A DNA stretch of 64,000 nt from Thiodiazotropha sp040506775 (GTDB lineage Bacteria; Pseudomonadota; Gammaproteobacteria; Chromatiales; Chromatiaceae), in the NCBI GenBank assembly GCA_040506775.1, contig JBEVWC010000002.1, positions 62,001 to 126,000 of the forward strand, given 5' to 3'. The notes under the pieces were generated by a model. It saw only the letters and a list, made by a program, of their open reading frames with translations, was not told the origin of the DNA and ran no database searches. Numbering within the stretch: position 1 is the first letter of the stretch; every line of letters starts with the position of its first letter. Below are positions 51,830 to 60,460 of this stretch, piece after piece. The translations under genes and the position numbers were made by a program.

Positions 51830-53899
51830 TTATCGACCGAAACTTTTCATCACCTGCGGTGACACGGGGGCATAGTGATCGAGTTGCATGGTGAATGTTC
51901 CCAAACCATGGGTGGCGGACCGCAGGTCGGTGGCATAACCGAACATACCTGATAATGCCACATGATTACGGATCGCTTTACGCCCGCCAGGACGATCCGT
52001 CATCCCGAGGATTTCAGCATTGCGGCTGGCCAGTTGGCCCATCACATCACCCAGATGTTCTTCAGGTATCGTGACTTCGCAGGCCACGACCGGTTCCAGG
52101 AGTATGGGTTTGCCCGCCTCGAGGGCGTCTCGCAAGGCCATCCCGGCAGCAATCTTGAAAGCCAGGGGATTGGAATCCTTGCTGTGTGCGGAGCCGTCCA
52201 GCAGGGTGATACGCAGTCCGGTGACAGGATAGCCGCCGATGACTCCGCTGCGTGATGCCTCCTGCAGGCCGGTCTCAATTGCAGGCAGATACTGTTTGGG
52301 AATCGCATCCGACACCAGGCCGTTACTGAACTCGATGCCGTCCACCTCAGGGGCCGGACTGACCGAGATTACGACATGACCATACTGGCCCTGACCACCG
52401 GTCTGGCGAATGAATTTGCCTTCCGCGCTGGATACCTCCCGGCTGATGGTCTCCTTGTATGCCACTCTGGGTTTGCCGGTACGTACATTCACGCCCTGTT
52501 CGCGCTTCAAACGTTCCAGCAATACTTCGAGGTGAAGTTCACCCATGCCTGCGAGCAGCATCTGTCCGGTTTCACTCTCCATTTCGGTACGAAATGTCGG
52601 ATCATCGTCCGCCAGGTGCTGCAGAGCATCCGCCAGCCGGTCATTGTCCTGTGCGGTAACGGGAGTCACAGTGATCTTGATCACCGGGTCGGGGAAAACA
52701 ATGGATTCCAGCAGCATCGGATGATCCGGGGCGCACAGGGTGTCTCCGGTCACGGCCTCTTTCAGTCCGAGTACCGCCGCGATATCCCCGCAGGGAATGT
52801 GATCGATATCCTCCCGGTGTTCGGCGTACATGCGCTCCAGCCGGCCGACCTTCTGCGGGCGCCCGAACCTTGGGTTGAGCAGCGGAGCTCCCGCTTTCAA
52901 TTCACCTGAATAGACCCGGACGTAGCAGAGTCGACCGGCATAGGGATCGGTGACGGTTTTGAAGACCAGGGCACACAGCGGAGCCTGTGGATCAGGCGGG
53001 CAGGAAATCGGGGTCTCCCTGTCCGGATGTCTGGCTTCGACCGCAGCGATGTCCGCAGGAGAGGGCAGGTAATCGACCACTGCGTCCATCAGGGGTTGAA
53101 TGCCCTTGTTCTTGAGCGCGCTGCCACACAGTACCGGGGTGATGCCTTTGCCGACGACCACCCGTCGCAGGGCCTCTCGGATCTGTGTGGGTTCGGCATC
53201 GGAATTGTCGAGCCAAAGGCTCAACAGCTGGTCATCCTCGGACGCGATGGTCTCGATCATGGCGCTGCGCGCGATTCGGGCGGCATCGAGGTACTGCGGC
53301 GGAATCTCCCCGTAACCGGGTTCCGCGCCCATTGCATCACTCCAGGTAATGGCCTGCATGCCGAGCAGGTCGATGACGCCCGTAAAATCACTCTCAGACC
53401 CCATGGGTATCTGAATAACCACAGGACGGGCGTCGAGACGCTCCACCAGGGTTTCAACCGCGTGATCGAAATCCGCCCCGAGTCGATCCATCTTATTGAT
53501 GAAACAAAGTCGGGGCACCCGGTAGCGATCCGCCTGACGCCATACGGTTTCACTCTGCGGCTCGACACCCTGCGAGGCGTCAAATATGACCACCGCTCCG
53601 TCCAGCACCCGCAGGGCGCGTTGAACTTCGGCGGTGAAATCGATATGACCTGGGGTGTCGATGAGGTTGATCTGATGCTCTCTCCAATGGGTCGTGACCG
53701 CTGCGTCCACAATGGTGATACCCCGTTCCCGCTCCTGGTCCATCCAGTCGGTAATGGTGGTTCCGTGATCTACGGATCCAATCTGCCGGGTGCGTCCCGT
53801 GTAGTAGAGGATGCGTTCAGTGACCGTGGTTTTACCCGCATCGATGTGCGCGATCAGTCCGATGTTTCTGAGTGATGAGATGGGTATGGGCTGAGACAT
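51830..53899 (-). CDS. Elongation factor G paralogue (EF-G2 type)
   Basis: A translational GTPase of 689 aa with all five EF-G domains: P-loop AHIDAGKTTVTERIL, DTPGHIDF and NKMDRLG; domain IV and the C-terminal fold follow. It is not in an rpsL-rpsG-tuf cluster. The domain IV tip reads GSAHSKDSNPLAFKIAA instead of the usual HDVDSSELAFKLA, so it is probably a second EF-G with a different role (ribosome recycling or stress), not the main translocase. Whether a canonical fusA exists elsewhere cannot be seen here. Confidence 0.88.
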   Translation of the reverse strand: MSQPIPISSLRNIGLIAHIDAGKTTVTERILYYTGRTRQIGSVDHGTTITDWMDQERERGITIVDAAVTTHWREHQINLIDTPGHIDFTAEVQRALRVLDGAVVIFDASQGVEPQSETVWRQADRYRVPRLCFINKMDRLGADFDHAVETLVERLDARPVVIQIPMGSESDFTGVIDLLGMQAITWSDAMGAEPGYGEIPPQYLDAARIARSAMIETIASEDDQLLSLWLDNSDAEPTQIREALRRVVVGKGITPVLCGSALKNKGIQPLMDAVVDYLPSPADIAAVEARHPDRETPISCPPDPQAPLCALVFKTVTDPYAGRLCYVRVYSGELKAGAPLLNPRFGRPQKVGRLERMYAEHREDIDHIPCGDIAAVLGLKEAVTGDTLCAPDHPMLLESIVFPDPVIKITVTPVTAQDNDRLADALQHLADDDPTFRTEMESETGQMLLAGMGELHLEVLLERLKREQGVNVRTGKPRVAYKETISREVSSAEGKFIRQTGGQGQYGHVVISVSPAPEVDGIEFSNGLVSDAIPKQYLPAIETGLQEASRSGVIGGYPVTGLRITLLDGSAHSKDSNPLAFKIAAGMALRDALEAGKPILLEPVVACEVTIPEEHLGDVMGQLASRNAEILGMTDRPGGRKAIRNHVALSGMFGYATDLRSATHGLGTFTMQLDHYAPVSPQVMKSFGR

Positions 53900-54525
53900 G
53901 GGTTGTTATGCTGCTGGTTGCCGGTATTCCGGGTCAGGGGTGGGGTGGACTCCGGGCGGACCCAGACGCGTGCCCCTGTGTCGGTTAATCATAGACGATA
54001 TTGGGTATCAGGGTAGAGGTCAGGATCCATGTGGTCATGAGACCTGATGTTGCCTCGGCTGGGTTCGGAATAGTCGATGTTTCGACATGGGCCGGGAACA
54101 GCAGGTCGTCTGAAAGTGATGAGAATGATAATCAGGAATGGTCCTTATGGCGTTGGAGTGACTGGCTTGTTGAATTGGGTTAACCTCTCGAAGGAAAAGG
54201 CCTGCAGAGAGCGTTGGCGGGTTGTTGAAATTGACCCGGTCATATTCCAGACCCGGTGTGCTTCAGCGCATCATTGAAATCGATGTGATCGCACATGCCG
54301 AGCTGCCTTTCAACTGCCTGCCAGTCACTGGGGTCCCGGTGTTCCTGGAGCGGTATCACGAGTTCGTCCGCCAGGATGTCGCGGATCTCCCGAACCGTTC
54401 CATGCCAGGTGGTCGGTCGGTGCGAGTCGTTTGAATCGCCCTGGCTCGATACTGATCGCGATTTCTTTGGCTTACAACATGGCTCGGTCGACACGTGGAC
54501 AGCGATCGGGAACGGAGAATGCAAA
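53900..54525. other. Intergenic region upstream of the FimX-like gene
   Basis: About 625 bases between divergent genes. Short frames on both strands around 54240-54455 have moderately GC-rich third positions, so a small gene cannot be excluded, but the two strands compete and neither frame has a ribosome site. No repeat or RNA motif was recognised. Confidence 0.45.
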
Positions 54526-56859
54526 ATGCCTTCCACTCAGGATACGCGGGATCTGGATATACTCGAGAACCTGTCAGAGTTGCTCAAAGAGATAAAGGGT
54601 AACTGGCCGGTTCTGCCCTCCGGGCTATGGAACAGTTCCGGTATCCGCATCGTGCTTCGCCTGCTGGATGAGTTGAACAAGAAGTGCAACGCGGCAGGCC
54701 TGGTGAACATCCATGCCCTGTCGATTGAAATTGAACGCGTCATCAGCGATGTCCACGAAGAAAATGCACAGCCCGATGAAGAGGATGTGATGAGCTTGCA
54801 GCAACTGCTGCATGATCTTGAAAAGGCGATCGGGGCGGCCCGGATGAGCGGTGAGCATCCACCACTCACCCCGGCCCATGTGGATGTACTCTACTGGCAC
54901 CGCAGCGAGGTAAACGGAGACACGATTGCCACTGCAATCGAACAGAATGGCTGGAAAATCCAGCGGATGACTGAGTATAACGACCTGCTTCCCGCGCTGA
55001 AGCGCCAACAGGCTCGGGTGCTGCTGGTCGATACCGCCTTCCTCCCGGTCATCGCTCCATTGACCGATACCCTGCAGAATATGCGGCGCAACAAGATGAT
55101 CTGTCCGGAGTTGGTTTTCCTTTCCGCGCATTGTGATGTTGAGATTCGTCTCGAGGTCCTCCGGGCCGGTGCAATCCAGTGCCTCTCGGAACCGGTTAAT
55201 ATCAATGAACTGATGACGGTAGTCAAAGAGATCATCGCTCCACGGCTGAAACCCCATTTCCGTGTGCTGATCGTGGAGGACGACGAGGCACAGGCGAAGT
55301 TTGCCGCAACTCTGCTGAAGAAGGGTGGGTTGGAAACCCTGCCGATCACTGATCCCTTGAACGTGATGGCCGCGGTACACGAATTTCAGCCCGACCTGAT
55401 TCTCATGGATCTGTACATGCCAGGCGCAAACGGGATCGAGTTGACGCAGGTGATTCGCGGCAGAAAATCCTTTGCTTTCATTCCGATTGTCTTCCTTTCC
55501 GGCGAGGATGACCCGGAGAAAAAGATCCTCGCGCTTCACTCCGGTGCAGACGATTTTCTCACCAAGCCGGTTCGTCCCCAGTTTCTCCTGGCAACAGTGA
55601 ATTCCCGCATCAAGCGTTCGAAACAGACTTTGGCTGCAGCTGATATCGGGTTAAGCGATGCACCCTCCGGGTTGAAGAACCGGCGCTGGTTGTTGCAGCA
55701 ACTGGACATGGCAGTGATGCAGTCCGCTCAGGAGCCGGCCGTGTTTGCCTTATTCACATTCGTCATCAACGAACTGGATACCGAGTTTGAGGATTGGGGT
55801 GACAACCCACTCCTGTCCCGGGCTGTGGATGTTGCGGATGCGGTGATTGGTAAACGTGATTTGATGGCGCGAACCGGCAAGCAGAGTTTTGCGGTTTTGC
55901 TCAACCGATCGGATCAAGCTCAGGTGGAGAAACTGGGGGCCGACCTCTATCAGCGTTTGGCTGAGGCGTTCACAGGCGGGGATCAGGAGGAGACCCCCTG
56001 GGGTATCGGTTATGTCCAGCTTCGCCAGGATGCATGCGGAGCCTACATCTGTCTGCAACAGTCAGAAACAGCTGCAATGCAGGCGTTGGAGCAGAAAGCC
56101 CCGGGCTGCCTGTTGCATCAGGAGTCTCAGGATGAGTCAGCGCAGGTACAGCCTGAACAGGTGGACCTGTTACAGGAGCAGGTTCGCATCGCGCTGAAGT
56201 CCGGTTACGTGACCTTCCGGGAGCAGCGTTTTCAAGCGGCGCGACATGGCGAGTCTGCGGTGATTGTTCAAATACCAGGTTTTCTGCCTAAAGCCGAGAT
56301 ACCGCAAGAGGCGGCGGACATCTACATGAGCGCGGAACGGTTCGGGCTGGGTGACAACCTGAACCGAATCCTGTGCCGTTATGCAATACATCGGGCCGGC
56401 GAGCTGCTGCTCGAGGGGATGCGTGACCGTGTCTGTGTACAGCTGCTCTCCAGCGCCATCGAGGATGAGGGTCTGCTGCCTTTCATACAGGCAGAACTCA
56501 GAAGACTGCAGGTGGTGGGAACGGCACTGCTTTTGGAGTTCGATCTGCCCGGTCTGGCAAAAAACCTCAAGCAGGCAAAAGCCTTTCTGGGGGAGCTTTC
56601 CGCGCTTGGCATTGGTATATCGTTAGGCAACTTCGCCTGCAATGATACCGCTTTCAAGGTGCTTGCCTATCTGAGCGCGAACGCGGTGAGGCCGCACCCC
56701 TCGCTGATGCGTACCGAGCATGACCGGATCACGAAAATCGCGGCTCAGCTCAAGGCGATGGATGTGCAGATCATCCTCCCGGAGATGAGTCAGTTTGGCC
56801 AGATCAGTCTACATTGGTCAGAGGTGGCGGACTACGTACAGGCGCAATACCTTGGCTGA
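54526..56859 (+). CDS. FimX-like signalling protein: REC-REC-degenerate GGDEF-degenerate EAL
   Basis: A 777-aa cytoplasmic protein. Residues 1-105 are helical, Hpt-like. REC1 (about 118-240) is degenerate; REC2 (about 244-365) is canonical with acidic VEDDE, phospho-acceptor Asp295 in LMDLYMPG and TKPVRP. The GGDEF-like domain (about 385-530) has TGKQSF instead of GGDEF and cannot be a cyclase. The EAL-like domain (about 545-775) has lost the EAL motif and most metal ligands, so it is at most a cyclic-di-GMP receptor. FimX in Pseudomonas acts this way in polar pilus control. GGAGA lies 7 bases before ATG 54526. The stop overlaps the next gene. Confidence 0.88.
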   Translation: MPSTQDTRDLDILENLSELLKEIKGNWPVLPSGLWNSSGIRIVLRLLDELNKKCNAAGLVNIHALSIEIERVISDVHEENAQPDEEDVMSLQQLLHDLEKAIGAARMSGEHPPLTPAHVDVLYWHRSEVNGDTIATAIEQNGWKIQRMTEYNDLLPALKRQQARVLLVDTAFLPVIAPLTDTLQNMRRNKMICPELVFLSAHCDVEIRLEVLRAGAIQCLSEPVNINELMTVVKEIIAPRLKPHFRVLIVEDDEAQAKFAATLLKKGGLETLPITDPLNVMAAVHEFQPDLILMDLYMPGANGIELTQVIRGRKSFAFIPIVFLSGEDDPEKKILALHSGADDFLTKPVRPQFLLATVNSRIKRSKQTLAAADIGLSDAPSGLKNRRWLLQQLDMAVMQSAQEPAVFALFTFVINELDTEFEDWGDNPLLSRAVDVADAVIGKRDLMARTGKQSFAVLLNRSDQAQVEKLGADLYQRLAEAFTGGDQEETPWGIGYVQLRQDACGAYICLQQSETAAMQALEQKAPGCLLHQESQDESAQVQPEQVDLLQEQVRIALKSGYVTFREQRFQAARHGESAVIVQIPGFLPKAEIPQEAADIYMSAERFGLGDNLNRILCRYAIHRAGELLLEGMRDRVCVQLLSSAIEDEGLLPFIQAELRRLQVVGTALLLEFDLPGLAKNLKQAKAFLGELSALGIGISLGNFACNDTAFKVLAYLSANAVRPHPSLMRTEHDRITKIAAQLKAMDVQIILPEMSQFGQISLHWSEVADYVQAQYLG

Positions 56860-58348
56860 CCGGGCCCCCGCAAAAGGCATTCTGCGATGGCTGCTGGTGA
56901 TACTCCTGCTGTTCCTGGCCCTGCTGATCTTGCTGGTGGTGCTGCAACTCACAGAATCCGCGCTCAATGTCTGGCAGATGCTGGAACAGATGTCCCCGGG
57001 GCTGCTGGTCGTCTACGGACTCGGATTGGTGAGTTTCACGATGCTGCTGATACTCATGAGCAGTTGGCTGTTGCGTCGTGGTAAAGGCAGTCGGAATGCA
57101 TCGCATCAGACAGAATGGCTGCCCGGGGACCGGGATGCCTTTGCCGAGTCCCTGCGCAAGGCCGATGAGAAAGGCATCGAAACCGCTCCGGCAAAACAGG
57201 AACTCGCGGAACTGGATAGCCGGCAGCAGGACCCGGTGTTTTACCTGGTGTTCTTCGGCCCTGTATCCGCAGGCAAGAGCGCACTGATCCGCGCAATCTC
57301 CGGGCAATCGGATATCGCGGTGGATCCCCGCGCGGGTACCACCCAGGCCATCAAGCACTACCGTCATAAAGCTGATGAACAGGGTGAATGGGTTTTGACA
57401 GATGCACCCGGGATACTCGATCTTGATGAGGCTCGGGTTCAGTTGGCCCGTGAAGAAGCGCGGCGCGCCCACCTGGTGCTTTATGTCAGTGATGGGGAGT
57501 TGACCCGGGATCAATATCAGGAACTCGCTGCACTGCAAAGTTTTGGGCGACCGCTGATCCTCGCGTTGAACAAACAGGACCGTTACAGTCCGGAAGAACT
57601 CAAAGCGATTGTCGCACGCCTGAGTGCTCAGTTGCCCGGGGTGCGCATCGTACCTGTCCAGGCCGGTGGCAGTGAGGAGGTGATCCGTGTGGATGCGCAG
57701 GGGCATGAACAACGGGTGGTGAGACCCAGGCCACCCCAGGTCGATGACCTGTTGCGGGAAATCGGTGCGCTTCTGCACGGGCAGAGGGCTGAACTGGTCC
57801 GGCAACGGGATGAGAGTCTGATACGCCTGGGTGCGGAGAAACTGCAGACCGCCACAGTCTCACACAGAAAGCATTCGGCTGAAAAAACGGTCAAACAATA
57901 CACCGGTAAGGCAATGCTCGGCGCCATGGCGGCCGTGAGTCCGGGGACCGATCTGCTGATACAGGGATATCTGGGGGTACAGATGGTCCGCGCACTCTGC
58001 GAAACCTACGAGGTTCGGGTGTCGGATATGGACCTGGACGACCTGGTAAAGCAGGCGAGCCGTAACGTGGGTAAGAAAATGACCCTGCTGCTGGCCCTGA
58101 CGGGCAATGTGCTCAAGGCCTTCCCCGGTGTGGGAACAGTGACCGGGGGACTCACCCATGCCGTGGCTTATGGCATGATTTTCGAGTCCCTGGGCCAGGC
58201 GGTGATGCGAACCCTGGAACAGAACCAATCCCTGAAAACGGCACAGATACTGGATGATTTCGAGGAGAAGCTGAGTGGAAATCTGGAAGCGCGTGCAACA
58301 ACTCTTGCGCGGATCGCTTTGGAACAACTCGTCCGCAAAGGACGATGA
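56852..58348 (+). CDS. Membrane-anchored Era/dynamin-like GTPase with DUF697 domain (first of two)
   Basis: A 498-aa protein. Two N-terminal membrane helices (about 10-33 and 48-70) precede a GTPase domain with P-loop GPVSAGKSAL (136-145), DAPGI (G3) and NKQD (G4). The C-terminal part is a DUF697 domain (about 360-480; SPGTDLLIQGYLGVQMVRAL), a helical module with membrane-spanning or membrane-inserting potential. The start is TTG 56852, which overlaps the upstream stop by 8 bases. Role unknown; the pairing with a FimX-like protein is the only clue. Confidence 0.85.
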   Translation: MADRAPAKGILRWLLVILLLFLALLILLVVLQLTESALNVWQMLEQMSPGLLVVYGLGLVSFTMLLILMSSWLLRRGKGSRNASHQTEWLPGDRDAFAESLRKADEKGIETAPAKQELAELDSRQQDPVFYLVFFGPVSAGKSALIRAISGQSDIAVDPRAGTTQAIKHYRHKADEQGEWVLTDAPGILDLDEARVQLAREEARRAHLVLYVSDGELTRDQYQELAALQSFGRPLILALNKQDRYSPEELKAIVARLSAQLPGVRIVPVQAGGSEEVIRVDAQGHEQRVVRPRPPQVDDLLREIGALLHGQRAELVRQRDESLIRLGAEKLQTATVSHRKHSAEKTVKQYTGKAMLGAMAAVSPGTDLLIQGYLGVQMVRALCETYEVRVSDMDLDDLVKQASRNVGKKMTLLLALTGNVLKAFPGVGTVTGGLTHAVAYGMIFESLGQAVMRTLEQNQSLKTAQILDDFEEKLSGNLEARATTLARIALEQLVRKGR

Positions 58349-59642
58349 ACCCGGTAGCGACGACGACCACCTGCGACTGGCCCGGGAGAATCTCAAAGAA
58401 CTGTTGCAGGACAAGCGCCTGCCGGAAGGGCTCAGGGATTCTCTCAAGGACGACTTTCAACAGGTGCAACGCATGCTCGAGAAACTCGAGCACGGTCATC
58501 TGCACATCGCGGTTTTTGGTCGGGTCAGTGTCGGCAAGTCGGCGCTGCTCAATGCCTTGCTGGGGGAACAGAGATTCTCGGTAAGTGCCCTCCACGGTGA
58601 AACCCGGCACAGCGACATGGCAGCCTGGCAAGAGATTCACGAGGCCGGGGTGTATCTCATCGACACTCCGGGAATCAATGAAATCAGCGGGGAAGAGCGT
58701 GAACGCATGGCCCGGGAGGTGGCCAGTCGCGCCGATCTGGTGTTGTTCGTCCTGGACGCGGACCTTACGAGTACCGAGATGCAGGCACTGCAACAGCTCA
58801 AACAGCTCAACCGACCGTTGCTGGTGGTGCTTAATAAGGCTGACCGTTACACCCGTGATGAGCTGGCGCTGCTGCTCGACAGCCTCGAGGAGAAGTTGGC
58901 GGATCTTGTGGGAACGTCCTTTATTGTACCGGTTTCGGCCAGACCGGCTGAGCGTATCTATGTTCAGGTGGACGAGCAGGGGAATGAGCGCGAGGTGCGC
59001 AAGCAACCGGATGCGGATGTGAGCCTGCTGACGGAACGCCTGTGGCTGTTGATTGAAAAGGAGGGCATGGCGCTCTCAGCGCTGAATGCGAGTCTGTTTG
59101 CAGGGCAGTTGAGCGATGAGGTGGCCGGACGAATCGTCAAGGTTAGGGATGAGGTCGCCGAGCGGGTGATTCGCGGATATTGTCTCGGCAAGGGTATCGC
59201 CGTGGCCGTCAATCCCATACCTGTGGCAGACCTGGTCGCGGCCCTCGCGCTGGATGCCACGATGGTCACTCATCTGGCGCGGGTCTACGGCATGTCGGTC
59301 AGCCGGGGTGAAGCAGGACAGTTGATCAAAACCATCGGGGCACAGATGGCGCTGCTGATGGCTACGGTTTGGGGGGTGAATATCGCCTCCAGCGCCCTCA
59401 AGGCCGGTAGCGGAGGCTTATCGACTCTGCTGACCGCATCAGCTCAGGGGGCCATGGGATATTACACCACCTATATCGTGGGCGAGGCAGCCAAGCGATA
59501 CTTTGCCCAGGGTCGTTCCTGGGGCAGTGCCGGTCCCAAAACCCTGGTGCGCCAGATCCTGGAGTCCGTGGACAAGGACTCGATCCTGCAACAGGCGGGT
59601 CAGGATATTCGTGAACGGCTCAAGCTGTCCGCGTCGAAATAA
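58275..59642 (+). CDS. Era/dynamin-like GTPase with DUF697 domain (second of two)
   Basis: A 455-aa paralogue without the N-terminal membrane anchors. The P-loop is GRVSVGKSALLNALLG (from residue 82), then DTPGINEI and NKADRYT. DUF697-like helices fill residues about 290-430 (NPIPVADLVAALALDATMV). The start is GTG 58275, supported by GAGGAG 7 bases upstream, so the gene overlaps its partner by 74 bases. The two GTPases probably form a heteromer at the membrane. Confidence 0.87.
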   Translation: MEIWKRVQQLLRGSLWNNSSAKDDEPGSDDDHLRLARENLKELLQDKRLPEGLRDSLKDDFQQVQRMLEKLEHGHLHIAVFGRVSVGKSALLNALLGEQRFSVSALHGETRHSDMAAWQEIHEAGVYLIDTPGINEISGEERERMAREVASRADLVLFVLDADLTSTEMQALQQLKQLNRPLLVVLNKADRYTRDELALLLDSLEEKLADLVGTSFIVPVSARPAERIYVQVDEQGNEREVRKQPDADVSLLTERLWLLIEKEGMALSALNASLFAGQLSDEVAGRIVKVRDEVAERVIRGYCLGKGIAVAVNPIPVADLVAALALDATMVTHLARVYGMSVSRGEAGQLIKTIGAQMALLMATVWGVNIASSALKAGSGGLSTLLTASAQGAMGYYTTYIVGEAAKRYFAQGRSWGSAGPKTLVRQILESVDKDSILQQAGQDIRERLKLSASK

Positions 59643-59647
59643 CGGCT

Positions 59648-59773
59648 CGTCGGGTTACGCTGCGCTAACCCGATCCAGCCGCTGGTTTGGGTAATGCTGC
59701 ATGATATGGAAAGACATCCCGCCATCAAATGAATCACAACGTCGCCCGGGCGGAGCAAAGCGGAACCCGGGAA
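59648..59773. repeat. Family C and family B palindromes
   Basis: One family C palindrome (59648-59676) lies directly after the second GTPase gene and one family B palindrome (59741-59773) follows. Between the convergent genes (59643-59854) nothing else is recognised. The C palindrome could also serve as a 3'-end structure for the operon. Confidence 0.7.
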
Positions 59774-59854
59774 CAGCACAGGAACCCCGACCTTTAACCT
59801 GTATCCCCGGTCTGTACCGCGGAAGAGGGGGTGTTTCTAACCCATGAACGTCGC

Positions 59855-60100
59855 TCACACCCCATATTTTCGGTGGATGGCATGACGCACCGGGCAGGTG
59901 CAGACAACCTGGTTTCCCAGGCGGGAACTGTAGGGGCAGTCACTACCGGTACCGCACACCATTCGGGCATGGTTTTCCGTGGTAATGCGGATGCCGCATA
60001 ACTGGTAATCCTCGCTGGTCAGGCAGGCATGGTGTTTGTTGCACTTCTTGGCCTCAAGCAGGGTCTCCAGCGGTATATTGAATCGTTTCGGTTTGTGCAT
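59855..60100 (-). CDS. Small Cys-rich protein, probable metal-binding
   Basis: An 81-aa soluble protein with seven Cys, in the segments KKCNKHHAC, YQLCG, MVCGTGSDCP and VVCTCPVR. Their spacing suggests one or two metal (zinc or Fe-S) sites. No named family comes to mind, but the MHKPKRFNIPLETLLEAKKC start looks conserved. ATG 60100 is the only sensible start. Codon use is normal. Confidence 0.7.
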   Translation of the reverse strand: MHKPKRFNIPLETLLEAKKCNKHHACLTSEDYQLCGIRITTENHARMVCGTGSDCPYSSRLGNQVVCTCPVRHAIHRKYGV

Positions 60101-60460
60101 TTCAGCTCTTGCTATGGCGTTAATCCTCTACCGTCATCAGATGTTCGTATGAGCCATCATCGACGCCATCCCACTCTTTCTAGCATAGGCCAAAAGACGA
60201 TGCAGGGAAGAAGTTCCCAAAATTGCTTCGACCTGTAAGGCCCGGTAAATCAATGGAATCCTGGTCCATTAAAACCTTACATTCTGCCGTACTATGCCTG
60301 AATGTCAGGTGGGTCAGGGGCACAGTTCGTATTCCTGTAACAGCCAGGTAACCGTGGTTGCGCATGATTGCCGAAACAGGCCGTTGCTGATTCAGCCACA
60401 GGACTGTCGAGTTGTTTCAAGCACAAACCATGCGATAATTTCCTTATTTGCGGGCCACAC
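60101..60460. other. Intergenic region, nothing recognised
   Basis: About 360 bases between divergent genes (Cys-rich protein and the antiporter). No repeat, RNA motif or credible frame was found. Promoters for both should lie here. Confidence 0.45.
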
